Assembly (NCBI RefSeq): GCF_029581355.1
Contig: NZ_CP120849.1
Coordinates: 218,501 to 282,500, forward strand
Direction of reading: 5' to 3'
Length of the DNA: 64,000 nt
Origin: Parabacteroides chongii
GTDB taxonomy: Bacteria; Bacteroidota; Bacteroidia; Bacteroidales; Tannerellaceae
The notes under the pieces are model-generated. The model was not told where the DNA came from. It ran no database searches and saw nothing but the letters and a program-made list of their open reading frames with translations. Positions 24,960-34,691 of the stretch are shown here, in pieces; the stretch's first letter is position 1; each line of letters starts with the position of its first letter. The translations under genes were made by a program, and so were the position numbers.

Positions 24960-27647
24960 TTATTTTCTTCCTGAAGCAGTAATCAATTCTGCAATCTTGT
25001 CATTAAAACGATCTTCCGACAACAGTCTTTCCAACGGGATATGCATCCGGTAACGCCAGTAATGATTGGAATTGGCAGGTACATTGATCCGCTCCGATTC
25101 GATATCTTTCCTTTTTACCGTATCGTCGATGGCAAACCAATCCTGTAACGGGATAATGGTCAGCATGGAGTTTGTCGCCAGATGATTTTCCACAATACGG
25201 GAAGCAATCTCCGACGAACATTCTTCCGGTGCCTGTCCCTCATAATGTAATACATTATTATAATAGCGTTGTATCTTTTCCCGGTCTTCTTTCCACCAGT
25301 TCCGGAGTGGCGACATATCATGCGTCGATGTCGTACAAACGGAATGATAAGGCAGGTTATGCATATCGGTGAACTCACTCTGCGGACTCTTGGGCATCCG
25401 TTCTATTTCGAGACTAAGGATCTGAAGTTTGTTCATGACATCGGGTACGGAATCAGGTATCATTCCCAAATCCTCACCGCACACCAACATATTGGTACTT
25501 CCAACCAATGGCGTCAGACGCTTAAATGCCTGTGCTTTCCAAAAATCGTTATGACGGTGATAGAAGAAGTCCCAATACAACTGGTCGAATGCATACTTAT
25601 CGGAAGTATTCAACTCACTGTACATATAAGAATGACTGGCGGAAATACGGGGATGATACTTTTCCTTTTCCTGCGGATCACGCAAAAACAGAACTTCATT
25701 GGCTATGGCAAACAAACCCTGTTTTATCCGCAAAGAAACACCGTCTGTTTTACCGGAAAACAGGGTTTCAATCTTTCGTTGTGTATCGCAGAACGATTTC
25801 AAGACAAAATGATTGGATGAAGACTGAGCCAAATAGGTTCCCTCCACTTCTTCAGCTAAATCGCCAAATAGTTCGGGCAGGAACTTCCGGTTAATATGCG
25901 GTGTCGTAAACCGGGCTTCGTTGAATACCATACCATATTGTTCTATCTCGTCCTCGGTAAGAGGTAAAGCCGGATTAAAATGACCGCAAAGCCCCTGGAT
26001 ATAATCCAACGGCACTTCCCATATACGGAAGAAACCTAATATATGGTCGATACGGAAACAATCGAAATAGTCGCTCAACTTACGGAAACGTTTCTTCCAC
26101 CAGGAGAAATTGTCTTTCTCCATGATATTCCAGTTATAAGTAGGGAATCCCCAGTTCTGTCCGTCCATAGAGAAGTCGTCGGGAGGTGCTCCGGCCTGAC
26201 CGTTCATATTAAAATACTGCGGCTCCGTCCAGGCATCGATACTGGTCCGGTTCACTCCGATCGGAAGATCACCTTTCAGGACAATACCGTTTTTACGAGC
26301 ATAGTCGGACACCGACTTGAATTGTACATGGAGTATATATTGCAGAAAATAATAGAACGATATTTCCGGATATGCTCCACTGTCTTCCGAACATAATTCA
26401 CGTATCTGAGATTTATTATAGATCGCATTCTTATCCCATTTGTTAAAGTCGGACGTTCCATACTTTTCACGCAGATAGCTGTAAGCGGCATAAGGAATCA
26501 ACCAGGATTGGTTCTGTTCGAAAAACTCCTGATATTCCGGAGTCGACAGAACAGACTGTCCTTCCTGACTGAAGAACTCACGGCAATAAGCCAGCTTATA
26601 TCCTACTGCAACTTCATAATCGACGAAGTCTTTTGCATTCAGTTCCTCTTGTTTTGTTTTATAAAAAGCGGCACGGCCTGCATCCTTCAGCTCTCCCATC
26701 TGCGGCAGGCAGATATACATCGGATGAAGGGCATACACGGAGATGGCACTATACGGATAAGAATCCATCCAGGTATGACTCATTGTCGTATCATTCATAG
26801 GCAATACCTGAATAATACGCTGGCGGGTTTTCTTCGCCCAATCGACCAGCATCCGCAAGTCTCCCAGATCACCGACACCGAACCCTTGTTCGGAACGTAA
26901 AGAAAATACGGGGATAACTGTTCCCGCACACCGCCATAAAGGTAAATTATCACGGAAATACAATCCGGAGATCATTACCGTTTCTCCGAAATCCTGCGAA
27001 GGCAAGTCGAGTTTCCGGTTCTCATCTTCCTCCCAGTATAAAGGTTGATGTTTATCATTGTCATATACCAGGAATTTATATTCCAACGGATAAGTGATGT
27101 CATTCGCATCCAGGTCGATGTGCCAGTCGGGGAATGTATCGCAACTAAGTATCAACGCTTTATCCGGATGCCAGTTTCCCAGACATTCCTGATTCCCGGT
27201 AATGGCAATACTTTGCGATTTCTCTACACGGGGAGCCGATATCTTAATGGTCAGTTTCTTTCCGCTTTTTACAACTCTTTCATATGTATTGCAGGGATGT
27301 GCAAACAGGCTTTTGGTAAAAGCCGAAGAGTAAAAGGCCAGATTAGCCGGACGTATCTGCCAGTAATCATATAGCGTATAATGATTGGCATGTCCTTCAA
27401 ATGTTACCTGATGATTTTTCTCCCATTCTTCAAATATCTGTTTGTCGTTTATACTTAAAAAGTAGCGATATTCTATGGTCTGCTGAGGCGATGTAAGTTC
27501 CAGCTCAAGCTGCCAGTTTCCATCCCCTTTGTAGTTCATTTCTTTCGCCAAAGCAGGCTCCCATGAGCCAAGCTCGGGAATAGATCCAACCACACATAAC
27601 TTCTGACCCCAAACGGTATGGAAGTTTATATTAAAGGTGACTTTCAT
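24960..27647 (-). CDS. malQ: 4-alpha-glucanotransferase with N-terminal CBM20 starch-binding domains
   Basis: This 895-aa amylomaltase starts at MKVTFNINFHTVWG, which is the beginning of the first CBM20 domain; an upstream 35-codon extension is rejected. Two starch-binding modules are visible: residues about 1-100 (VVGSIPELGSWEP) and 125-230 (ITGNQECLGNWHPDKAL). The GH77 barrel follows, with DCFRIDHILGFFRIWEVP (nucleophile Asp), VCGEDLGMIPDSV (acid/base Glu) and STHDMSPLRNWW. It disproportionates malto-oligosaccharides released from starch or glycogen in the cytoplasm. The CBM20-GH77 arrangement is typical of Bacteroidetes MalQ. Its -7 box ends only 6 bp before the ATG. Confidence 0.92.
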   Translation of the reverse strand: MKVTFNINFHTVWGQKLCVVGSIPELGSWEPALAKEMNYKGDGNWQLELELTSPQQTIEYRYFLSINDKQIFEEWEKNHQVTFEGHANHYTLYDYWQIRPANLAFYSSAFTKSLFAHPCNTYERVVKSGKKLTIKISAPRVEKSQSIAITGNQECLGNWHPDKALILSCDTFPDWHIDLDANDITYPLEYKFLVYDNDKHQPLYWEEDENRKLDLPSQDFGETVMISGLYFRDNLPLWRCAGTVIPVFSLRSEQGFGVGDLGDLRMLVDWAKKTRQRIIQVLPMNDTTMSHTWMDSYPYSAISVYALHPMYICLPQMGELKDAGRAAFYKTKQEELNAKDFVDYEVAVGYKLAYCREFFSQEGQSVLSTPEYQEFFEQNQSWLIPYAAYSYLREKYGTSDFNKWDKNAIYNKSQIRELCSEDSGAYPEISFYYFLQYILHVQFKSVSDYARKNGIVLKGDLPIGVNRTSIDAWTEPQYFNMNGQAGAPPDDFSMDGQNWGFPTYNWNIMEKDNFSWWKKRFRKLSDYFDCFRIDHILGFFRIWEVPLDYIQGLCGHFNPALPLTEDEIEQYGMVFNEARFTTPHINRKFLPELFGDLAEEVEGTYLAQSSSNHFVLKSFCDTQRKIETLFSGKTDGVSLRIKQGLFAIANEVLFLRDPQEKEKYHPRISASHSYMYSELNTSDKYAFDQLYWDFFYHRHNDFWKAQAFKRLTPLVGSTNMLVCGEDLGMIPDSVPDVMNKLQILSLEIERMPKSPQSEFTDMHNLPYHSVCTTSTHDMSPLRNWWKEDREKIQRYYNNVLHYEGQAPEECSSEIASRIVENHLATNSMLTIIPLQDWFAIDDTVKRKDIESERINVPANSNHYWRYRMHIPLERLLSEDRFNDKIAELITASGRK

Positions 27648-27653
27648 GTGTAT

Positions 27654-27661
27654 CAAATTTA
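27654..27661 (-). promoter_or_regulatory. -7 box close to the malQ start
   Basis: TAAATTTG on the minus strand is an exact TAnnTTTG match, with only 6 bp between it and the ATG. If used, the transcript would be leaderless or nearly so. Confidence 0.4.
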
Positions 27662-27680
27662 GTTCCAGCCACGAAGATAT

Positions 27681-27770
27681 GAAATTAATTGAAAATTGAG
27701 AATTGAAAATTAAAGGAAGAAAGCACCTTCTTCTCTCATTTTCAATTTTCAATTTTCAATTCTCAATTTC
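27681..27770. repeat. Long AT-rich inverted repeat between nrdJ and malQ
   Basis: The left arm at 27681-27711 and right arm at 27738-27770 are near-complementary and both built of AATTGAAAA-type units, with GAAATT at each outer end. The spacer is about 26 bp. It lies just after the nrdJ stop and could act as its terminator. Similar attgaaaatt repeats are common between genes in Bacteroidales (from memory). Confidence 0.6.
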
Positions 27771-27772
27771 CA

Positions 27773-30310
27773 TCATCCGCACTTTGAAGCTCCGCAGTTT
27801 GTACAGATCAGGCACCCTTCCTGATAGATAAGGGTTTCCAGACCGCAGTTCGGACATTTCTGTCCTTTTGCTTCCGTACCGTTCGGCAGATATTTCTTCA
27901 AGGCACGTTCAACACCGTTCTTCCAGGTATTGATCGATTCATTATTCAGTTCCATTCCCTGAACCAGCTTGATAACCTGGTCGATAGGCATACCGTAACG
28001 TAATACTCCGGAGATCAGTTTTGCATAGTTCCAAAACTCAGGATCGAACTTTCCGTCCAAACCTTCGATGGTCATCTTATAACCACGTTTATTCTTGAAC
28101 TGGAAGTCATAATGTTTCTTTCCATCTTCATCGTAGCTCTTGATGATCGTACCTTTAGAAACATTCTTCGGCAACATAATACCTTCATCATCATCTGCAA
28201 GCCCGGTAAAGATCTCATACGGACGACCGTTCAGCAAACCGACGAAAGCGATCCACTTCTCACGATTATTCTGGAATTTAACCACATCGGCTTCCAGTTC
28301 ACGCGGACGTGTTGAAACGATCACCGGCGGTTCCATACAGTTGCAATCGTCTTTCTTCTTCTTTTCGGTTGCCAGCAATACACCGGAACGTGAACCGTCA
28401 CGATAAACCGTACAGCCTTTACAGCCGCACTTCCATGCTTCAACATACAGAGAATCTACCAATTCTTCCGACACGTCAGCCGGCAAGTTGATGGTTACAC
28501 TGATAGAATGGTCTACCCACTTCTGAATACGTCCCTGCATGCGGACTTTCTGCAACCAGTCCACATCATTCGATGTAGCCTTATAGTATGGTGATTTAGC
28601 AACCAGCTCATCAATTTCTTCCTGTGTATATTTCTTAGTAACGGAATAACCGTTGGCCTGCATCCAGGTAACAAACTTATGATGGAATACTACATATTCT
28701 TCAAATGCGTCTCCTGTCTCATCCACAAAATCGACACGGGCTTCCGCATCATTCGGATTTACTTTCCGACGGCGTCTATATACCGGAAGGAATACAGGTT
28801 CAATACCGGAAGTTGTCTGTGTCATCAAACTGGTCGTACCAGTCGGAGCAATCGTCAGACAGGCAATGTTACGACGACCGTATTTTAGCATATCGGCATA
28901 CAGTTCCGGATCAGCCTCACGCAGACGGTTAATGAACGGATTTTTCTCTTCACGTTTTGAATCGTAAATTTCGAAAGCTCCACGCTCTTTCGCCATCATT
29001 ACCGATGAACGGTAAGCTGCCAAAGCTAACGTTTTTTGGATCTTCTCTGCACATTCCGTAGCCTCTTCTGTTCCGTAACGCAGACCTAAAGCGGCAATCA
29101 TATCGCCCTCAGCTGTGATACCCACACCTGTACGACGTCCCTGCAATGTCTTCTTCTGGATCTTTTCCCACAAATGACGTTCAGTTTCCTTCACTTCCAT
29201 TGATTCCGGATCAGAGTCGATCTTTTCCAGGATCTTTTCGATCTTTTCTGATTCCAGATCGATAATGTCATCCATAATACGCTGTGCCAGTTCTACATGC
29301 TTTTTAAACAGATCATAGTCAAAATAAGCATCTTTTGTAAACGGATTCACAACATAAGAATAAAGATTGATAGCCAGCAAACGGCAACTATCATACGGAC
29401 AAAGAGGTATTTCACCACAAGGGTTCGTAGAAACCGTACGGAAACCAAGATCTGCATACGAATCCGGAACTGATTCACGAAGAATTGTATCCCAAAATAA
29501 TACACCGGGTTCAGCAGACTTCCATGCGTTATGGATGATCTTCTTCCACAAAGCCGGTGCGTCAATTTCTTTCACCGTTGTCGGATCATTCGAATCGATC
29601 GGGTATTGTTGTTTATACGGACTGCCGCTAACCACAGCATTCATAAAATCATCGTCAATCTTTACAGATACATTGGCACCTGTGACTTTGCCTTCTGTCA
29701 TTTTTGCATCGATGAAAGACTCCGAATCCGGATGTTTGATCGATACACTTAACATTAACGCACCACGACGCCCATCCTGTGCAACCTCACGTGTCGAATT
29801 GGAATAACGTTCCATAAACGGCACCAATCCTGTCGATGTCAATGCAGAGTTCTTCACAGGAGAACCTTTCGGACGGATATGAGACAAGTCATGTCCTACA
29901 CCTCCGCGGCGCTTCATTAACTGAACCTGTTCTTCATCAACACGGATAATTGCCCCGTATGAGTCTGCTGATCCATCCAATCCTATAACAAAACAATTAG
30001 AGAGTGAGGCAATCTGGTAGTCATTGCCAATTCCCGTCATCGGACTTCCCTGAGGAACGATGTAACGGAAATGATCAAATAGGTCATAAAGTTCCTGCTC
30101 CGATAATGGATTAGGATACTTTTTCTCAACACGAGCAATTTCATTAGCTAACCTATGGTGCATATCTACGGGAGATTCCTCATAAATATTCCCGAATGCA
30201 TCCTTCAAGGCATACTTGTTTACCCATACTTTAGCGGCAAGCTCGTCGCCTGTAAAGTACTCCAGTGAAGCTTTAAATGCTTCATCGAATGTGTAAGTTT
30301 TATGGTTCAC
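27773..30310 (-). CDS. nrdJ: Vitamin B12-dependent (class II) ribonucleotide reductase
   Basis: The 845-aa protein reduces ribonucleotides to deoxyribonucleotides using adenosylcobalamin. Key blocks are SLSNCFVIG (first redox Cys), MKRRGGVGHDLSHIRPKG, STNPCGEIPLCPYDSC (finger-loop region with active-site Cys and Glu) and IAPTGTTSLMTQTTSGIEP. The C-terminus carries a long extension with CKGCTVYRDGSRSG and a terminal zinc-ribbon, CPNCG...CTNCGASKCG, typical of the large NrdJ class. The upstream -7 box TATATTTG is at 30391-30398. I saw no cobalamin riboswitch in the 255-bp leader region. It is downstream of dnaA with a terminator between them. Confidence 0.95.
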   Translation of the reverse strand: MNHKTYTFDEAFKASLEYFTGDELAAKVWVNKYALKDAFGNIYEESPVDMHHRLANEIARVEKKYPNPLSEQELYDLFDHFRYIVPQGSPMTGIGNDYQIASLSNCFVIGLDGSADSYGAIIRVDEEQVQLMKRRGGVGHDLSHIRPKGSPVKNSALTSTGLVPFMERYSNSTREVAQDGRRGALMLSVSIKHPDSESFIDAKMTEGKVTGANVSVKIDDDFMNAVVSGSPYKQQYPIDSNDPTTVKEIDAPALWKKIIHNAWKSAEPGVLFWDTILRESVPDSYADLGFRTVSTNPCGEIPLCPYDSCRLLAINLYSYVVNPFTKDAYFDYDLFKKHVELAQRIMDDIIDLESEKIEKILEKIDSDPESMEVKETERHLWEKIQKKTLQGRRTGVGITAEGDMIAALGLRYGTEEATECAEKIQKTLALAAYRSSVMMAKERGAFEIYDSKREEKNPFINRLREADPELYADMLKYGRRNIACLTIAPTGTTSLMTQTTSGIEPVFLPVYRRRRKVNPNDAEARVDFVDETGDAFEEYVVFHHKFVTWMQANGYSVTKKYTQEEIDELVAKSPYYKATSNDVDWLQKVRMQGRIQKWVDHSISVTINLPADVSEELVDSLYVEAWKCGCKGCTVYRDGSRSGVLLATEKKKKDDCNCMEPPVIVSTRPRELEADVVKFQNNREKWIAFVGLLNGRPYEIFTGLADDDEGIMLPKNVSKGTIIKSYDEDGKKHYDFQFKNKRGYKMTIEGLDGKFDPEFWNYAKLISGVLRYGMPIDQVIKLVQGMELNNESINTWKNGVERALKKYLPNGTEAKGQKCPNCGLETLIYQEGCLICTNCGASKCG

Positions 30311-30390
30311 GATAAATACTGTATTAATAATAGTGCAAGTTTAAGAATACTTTATTTATTGACCAAATTATTCAAGAACTAAAATCAAAA

Positions 30391-30398
30391 CAAATATA
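30391..30398 (-). promoter_or_regulatory. -7 box of the nrdJ promoter
   Basis: TATATTTG on the minus strand, 80 bp upstream of the nrdJ ATG. It matches the TAnnTTTG consensus. The rest of the 30311-30565 gap is very AT-rich, and I see no other gene or riboswitch in it. Confidence 0.5.
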
Positions 30399-30512
30399 AG
30401 GTTTTCCATTTCATTTTATACACCATATGATTATCAATAAAATAACTTTTTACATCATCAAATTTATTTTCCAAAAAGAAAACATCGACAAATCCTATGT
30501 TTTCCAAAACAG

Positions 30513-30543
30513 AAAAGGATGCTATAAAAATAACATCCTTTTT
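30513..30543 (-). terminator. dnaA terminator
   Basis: AAAAGGATG (30513-30521) pairs with CATCCTTTT (30534-30542), a 9-bp stem with a 12-nt loop, 23 bp beyond the dnaA stop. It separates dnaA from the nrdJ promoter. Confidence 0.65.
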
Positions 30544-30565
30544 AATCTTTATATGTAGAGATTTA

Positions 30566-31963
30566 TTAGCCTCTCAACTTCACTTCGATCTCTTCTACCG
30601 AAGAACGGAAAGATTTACTCGTTTCCATCTGATCTTTGATCGTTTTACATGCATGCAGTACAGTTGCGTGATCTTTCTTTCCGACAATCTTACCGATGTG
30701 AGAGAATGAAGAATCCGTATATTTTTTGGCAAGATACATCGTTATCTGTCGAGCCTGTACTATTTCGCGTTTTCTGGAACGGGTCTGAATAACCGCCTGG
30801 TCCAAATTGAAGTAATTACAAACTATCTCCTGGATCATCTGAACAGAAAGCTGCTTCTTTTCCAAGCGAACAGCCTGACTAACGACACGCTTAGTCAAAG
30901 GCAGATCTATTTCCTTATTATTGATAACAGCATTTGCCATCAACGAAACAAGAATTCCTTCTAGGGCACGAACATTTTCCGTTACATTATTTGCAATGAA
31001 GTTAAATACCTCATCCGGTATAACGATACCGTCATGGTTGATCTTATTCTTCAGGATTTTCTTTCTAAGATCCAGGTCCGGACGACTTAACTCAGCAGTA
31101 AGTCCCCATTTCAGACGGGTGATCAATCTCTCTTCCATACCCTGCAGGTCGACAGGAGCCTTATCCGAAGTAAGGATTAACTGCTTACCTAACTGATGGA
31201 GGTGATTGAATATATGAAAGAATGTATTCTGAGTCTTATCCATACCGATCAATTCCTGGATATCATCCAACAACAACACGTCGATATTCTGATAAAAATT
31301 CAAGAAGTCATTCGTCGTATTTTTACGGATCGCGTCAGTAAACTGTACACGAAACAAGTGGGAAGAAACATATAACACCTTCTTTTCCGGATGGAGTTCG
31401 CGGATACGGGTTCCTATAGCATGACACAAATGTGTCTTTCCAACGCCAGACGGTCCGAAAATGAACAGCGGATTAAATGTTGTTTTTCCAGGATTCTGAG
31501 CAACGGCTTCACCAGCTGTACGCACCAACTTATTACTGGTTCCTTCAAAATAGTTATCAAAGTTATACTTGGGATTCAATTGAGGATCTAAATCCTGCGG
31601 TGCAGCTTGAATAAATGGATTAGGAGCCTTATTTGCATCTTTGGGAGTTATTTTCTTTACTGCTACTGAACCATTTTCTGCCGGATAATCCACCGTACCA
31701 CCAGTTGTCTTATCTACCATCACACGGTAGTTAAGTATTGTACCCTGACCAATCACACGATACAATGTAACTTTCAGTACATTGACGTATTTCTCTTCAA
31801 GATATTCATAAAAGAACTGGCTTGGCACCTGGATCGTGAACTTATTATCCTCGTAGGATAACGGGACGATCGGCATGAACCATGTGTTAAAAGCGGCCTC
31901 CGGCACGATGTCTTTTATGACAGCGAGGCATTTATTCCACAATGTCTGATATTCAGTTTGCAT
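30566..31963 (-). CDS. dnaA: Chromosomal replication initiator protein DnaA
   Basis: The 465-aa protein contains all DnaA domains. Domain I covers residues 1-80 ([11 protein letters not shown]...FNTWF), and a short linker follows. The AAA+ domain has Walker [11 protein letters not shown] at 169-178 and Walker B LLLDDIQ near 235. Domain IV includes the DnaA signature [14 protein letters not shown] near 430-445, which binds DnaA boxes. It assembles on the origin and opens it. The upstream 366-bp AT-rich gap is described separately. No dnaN or recF lies next to it, which is usual for Bacteroidetes. Confidence 0.97.
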   Translation of the reverse strand: MQTEYQTLWNKCLAVIKDIVPEAAFNTWFMPIVPLSYEDNKFTIQVPSQFFYEYLEEKYVNVLKVTLYRVIGQGTILNYRVMVDKTTGGTVDYPAENGSVAVKKITPKDANKAPNPFIQAAPQDLDPQLNPKYNFDNYFEGTSNKLVRTAGEAVAQNPGKTTFNPLFIFGPSGVGKTHLCHAIGTRIRELHPEKKVLYVSSHLFRVQFTDAIRKNTTNDFLNFYQNIDVLLLDDIQELIGMDKTQNTFFHIFNHLHQLGKQLILTSDKAPVDLQGMEERLITRLKWGLTAELSRPDLDLRKKILKNKINHDGIVIPDEVFNFIANNVTENVRALEGILVSLMANAVINNKEIDLPLTKRVVSQAVRLEKKQLSVQMIQEIVCNYFNLDQAVIQTRSRKREIVQARQITMYLAKKYTDSSFSHIGKIVGKKDHATVLHACKTIKDQMETSKSFRSSVEEIEVKLRG

Positions 31964-32329
31964 GATTTATTACTCTCCCAACTATACTTTTTTATTTTTC
32001 CGACTACAAAGTTTAGAAATTAATTCGTAAAAAAAAAGTGCCGAATTATTTGGTTCTTTTGAATGTTTAATATCCCATTTACTTTCAAGCAGTTATAAAA
32101 AACAAAACTGATTTACAGCCACTTACCTACTTATCTATTCACGAAGCCTTTATTTTGGGGCACTTTTATTAACTACGCTATCCCACTATTTTCCATGCAA
32201 AAGGACCTATAGAGTAAGTTACTTTCCTCTATCTAAAGGCCTTATGCATGCCTACAATTATGTTTATATATATTTTTCCTTAATTGGAAAATTTCTAAAT
32301 AAGATTAGACTCTTTAATCATCTTTTTGG
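31964..32329. other. AT-rich gap upstream of dnaA
   Basis: These 366 bp hold no gene I can support. The sequence is strongly AT-rich with runs of A and T. Possible structure includes an interrupted inverted repeat, ATAGAG...CTCTAT (32209-32232, with an inner AAGT/ACTT), and a TTTTCC/GGAAAA pair near 32274-32291. I found no exact TTATCCACA DnaA box on either strand; the nearest sequences differ at two or more positions. It probably contains the dnaA promoter, but no exact TAnnTTTG box is found near the start. Confidence 0.4.
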
Positions 32330-33214
32330 TCAAAAAACAGAAAAATGAACATATCTTTTCGGATTCTGCTTCAGATCCAGCAACAACCTGGAAGCATTCA
32401 GCATCGTACTATCCAAATTATTATACAAACTCCTGTCATTCAACAATAAGCCCAATGTATTATCCTTCTGATTCAGCTTGTTTGTAGTTAGTTGCAGGTT
32501 CGCCAAAGTTGCATTGATCGAATTGACCGTGGTGGCCAAATCCAGCTCCTTCAATCCGGAACTCACTTCATTAAAATTACCGGTTATTACTTTCAGGTCA
32601 GAAACGATACCCGGAACATCTTTACTCAGCAAACTATTCAGTTGGCGGGTGGAAACCTCCAGGTTCCCTGTGGTCTTCGCAATATGATCCAGGGACTGAG
32701 ATATTGCCGGATGATTGATCAAGGCCTGTAAGCCGCCCAATATCGAATCCAGCTTAGGCAAAAGCACTTCTACCCCCGGCAAGATCTTTTCCTGTACGGC
32801 CTGCATCATATCCTCCTCCATGCGCCCCTCGATTGTAGCACCTGGTTTCAAATAGTCTTGTACATATTTATTTAGATGAATATGAAGCTCTCCACCACTT
32901 AAAAGCGTCTTTATAATAGTTATATAACTCCCTGAAGTCAACCGCATCTCATCGTCAAGGCTGATCTCAACCGTTATTTTATCAGTATTCTCATAATCAT
33001 AAACAATACTTCTCACCAACCCCACTTTAAAACCGTCAATGAAAACAGGACTAGAGACTGTTACATCTTTTACATTATGAAATGTGACAAAATAATGATT
33101 TACCGGTTTAAATAAATTTATACCTTTCAGATAATTAATCCCGAAATAAAGCAATGCCAGACTGACTATACTCACAAGTCCGATCTTTGCCTCTTTGGTC
33201 AATATACTTTTCAT
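32330..33214 (-). CDS. MCE/MlaD-family lipid-transport substrate-binding protein
   Basis: This 294-aa protein has an N-terminal membrane anchor (IGLVSIVSLALLYFGINYL, residues 12-30). A single MCE domain of about 80 residues follows, containing VFIDGFKVGLVRSIVYD and TIIKTLLSGGELHI. A long helical C-terminal tail (residues 140-280) probably forms the hydrophobic needle or tunnel. Such proteins are the periplasmic part of an ABC-type phospholipid shuttle between the two membranes. MlaE and MlaF partners are not in the window. The gene follows the cell-wall amidase by 23 bp, so they are probably one operon. Confidence 0.85.
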   Translation of the reverse strand: MKSILTKEAKIGLVSIVSLALLYFGINYLKGINLFKPVNHYFVTFHNVKDVTVSSPVFIDGFKVGLVRSIVYDYENTDKITVEISLDDEMRLTSGSYITIIKTLLSGGELHIHLNKYVQDYLKPGATIEGRMEEDMMQAVQEKILPGVEVLLPKLDSILGGLQALINHPAISQSLDHIAKTTGNLEVSTRQLNSLLSKDVPGIVSDLKVITGNFNEVSSGLKELDLATTVNSINATLANLQLTTNKLNQKDNTLGLLLNDRSLYNNLDSTMLNASRLLLDLKQNPKRYVHFSVF

Positions 33215-33237
33215 CCCTTTAAATTATATGTTTCTCT

Positions 33238-34452
33238 TTAATATTTCACCTTTTTGCCATCTTTAAAAGCTACGATAAACGCATCTTTAAAATCTTTAGC
33301 TACCTGCCTGCGCAACTTCCTGATCGAATCAAAATCAGTCGTTTCACCACAAGTATATTTATAGATTCCTTTTTCCACGAAGTAATCCACATTCTTATAT
33401 CCTTTAAACACTTTTGCCCCCGAAGAAAGTTTTTTATCCGAGGTAAGAATTTGCACTTTATAGACAATTCTACCTGTTGTGACTGATTTTGTTCCCGCAG
33501 CGGTAGTTGTACTCTGCCTTTTTTGTGAAGAGACGGAAGACTTCTTCTTTCTATTTAGAATATCCTGTTCGCTACCGGGTGCTCCCCCTTCTTCTACTTG
33601 CTCATCTGCAAAATAAGAAGTTTCTACCGATGTCGTTACGCTTCCGGAAGAAGAATTTCCTCCCGATACTCCTCCTTGCTTTCGGTCATATTCTTTTTTA
33701 TATCGAGTAAATGCATCGAACAAAGCATTTGCCAGTTTATTTTGTCCATCTGATGATTTCATAAAATGTTCCTCATCGCGATTCGAAATATATCCCAGTT
33801 CTACCAATACACTCGGCATACTCGTTTTCCTTAAAACCAAAAAGCCAGCCTGTCTTACCCCTCTGTCAGCCCGTTTAGCAGACACAAAACACTTTTGTAT
33901 CTCCGAGGCAAAACCTATACTTTGTTCCATATGCTTATTTTGCATAAACTCAAAGATAATATAGGATTCAGAAGAATTCGGATCAAAGCCTTCATACTTT
34001 TGTTCATAGTTATCCTCCAGTAAAATAGCCGAATTCTCACGCATAGCCACCGCCAGATTTTCATCAGTACGAGCCAAACCCAACGTATATGTTTCCGTTC
34101 CCCGAGCTGTACTACCCTTTTTAACTGAATTTGTATGGATAGAAATAAAAAGATCCGCCTTATTCCGATTCGCGATATTTGCACGTTCATCCAACTCAAT
34201 AAAGCGATCAGTCTTGCGGGTATAAATAACTTTTACATCATCGTGGCTCGCAGATATCTTATCTCCCAGTTTCAAAGCTACTGAAAGATTGATTTCTTTT
34301 TCATTGATAACCGTACCTCTCGCTCCCGGATCCTTTCCGCCATGACCAGCATCAATCACGACAGTAAACGTTTTCTCCCTCGCCTGAAGTACAGGCTGGG
34401 TCAAAAACAAGACCATCAGCAGATTAATACATAGAAAAGATATCCTAGCCAT
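33238..34452 (-). CDS. N-acetylmuramoyl-L-alanine amidase (AmiC/Amidase_3 type) with C-terminal SPOR-like region
   Basis: The 404-aa product has a signal peptide (residues 1-24, ending VLQAR). Next is the zinc amidase domain with VVIDAGHGGKDPGA (His), NEKEINL (Glu), FISIHTN (His) and SVLVELGYISN (catalytic Glu). A low-complexity Ser/Gly/Thr linker from about 255 to 330 leads to a C-terminal segment, VYKVQILTSDKKLSSGAKVFKGYKNV, which looks like a SPOR peptidoglycan-binding domain. It cleaves the amide between MurNAc and the stem peptide during cell separation. Two -7 boxes lie upstream (34481-34488 and 34576-34583). Confidence 0.9.
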   Translation of the reverse strand: MARISFLCINLLMVLFLTQPVLQAREKTFTVVIDAGHGGKDPGARGTVINEKEINLSVALKLGDKISASHDDVKVIYTRKTDRFIELDERANIANRNKADLFISIHTNSVKKGSTARGTETYTLGLARTDENLAVAMRENSAILLEDNYEQKYEGFDPNSSESYIIFEFMQNKHMEQSIGFASEIQKCFVSAKRADRGVRQAGFLVLRKTSMPSVLVELGYISNRDEEHFMKSSDGQNKLANALFDAFTRYKKEYDRKQGGVSGGNSSSGSVTTSVETSYFADEQVEEGGAPGSEQDILNRKKKSSVSSQKRQSTTTAAGTKSVTTGRIVYKVQILTSDKKLSSGAKVFKGYKNVDYFVEKGIYKYTCGETTDFDSIRKLRRQVAKDFKDAFIVAFKDGKKVKY

Positions 34453-34480
34453 TTTACAGTATTTTTATGCAAATTCGGGG

Positions 34481-34488
34481 CAAATGTA
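34481..34488 (-). promoter_or_regulatory. -7 box of the amidase-mlaD transcript, proximal
   Basis: TACATTTG on the minus strand ends 28 bp before the amidase ATG and matches TAnnTTTG. Confidence 0.5.
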
Positions 34489-34575
34489 GTATTTTTTTGC
34501 TGATTAAGCGAAGTCTTTTTCTATAAATAATTGGTCGTCTCTTGTTTACAACAAAGAGAATCCAATATTAGAAAA

Positions 34576-34583
34576 CAAATTTA
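34576..34583 (-). promoter_or_regulatory. -7 box, distal candidate for the amidase
   Basis: TAAATTTG on the minus strand, 123 bp upstream of the amidase ATG. It is a second exact match to TAnnTTTG in a 239-bp gap that otherwise holds only the rplI terminator. Confidence 0.35.
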
Positions 34584-34637
34584 GCCCAATAACATGAAAG
34601 CAACAAATCAGTTTTATAAAAAGAAATGACGGAAAAT

Positions 34638-34672
34638 AAAAAAGGGCAAATCCCGAAGGACTGCCCTTTTCA
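34638..34672 (-). terminator. Terminator of the rpsF-rpsR-rplI operon
   Basis: AAAAGGGCA (34640-34648) pairs with TGCCCTTTT (34662-34670), 20 bp past the rplI stop. A/T tracts flank both arms. Confidence 0.8.
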
Positions 34673-34691
34673 CTTTATATCGTTTACTGAA

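Noticed and set aside
30311..30565. Cobalamin riboswitch upstream of nrdJ
   Set aside because: The leader is AT-rich and I see no B12-box-like GC-containing core.
31964..32329. oriC call
   Set aside because: No exact DnaA box, and the rpoBC orientation argues against it. I describe the gap without naming it an origin.
34519..34561. TCTCTTGTT/AACAAAGAGA inverted repeat as an operator
   Set aside because: The arms need a bulge to pair and the sequence is AT-rich, so chance is likely.
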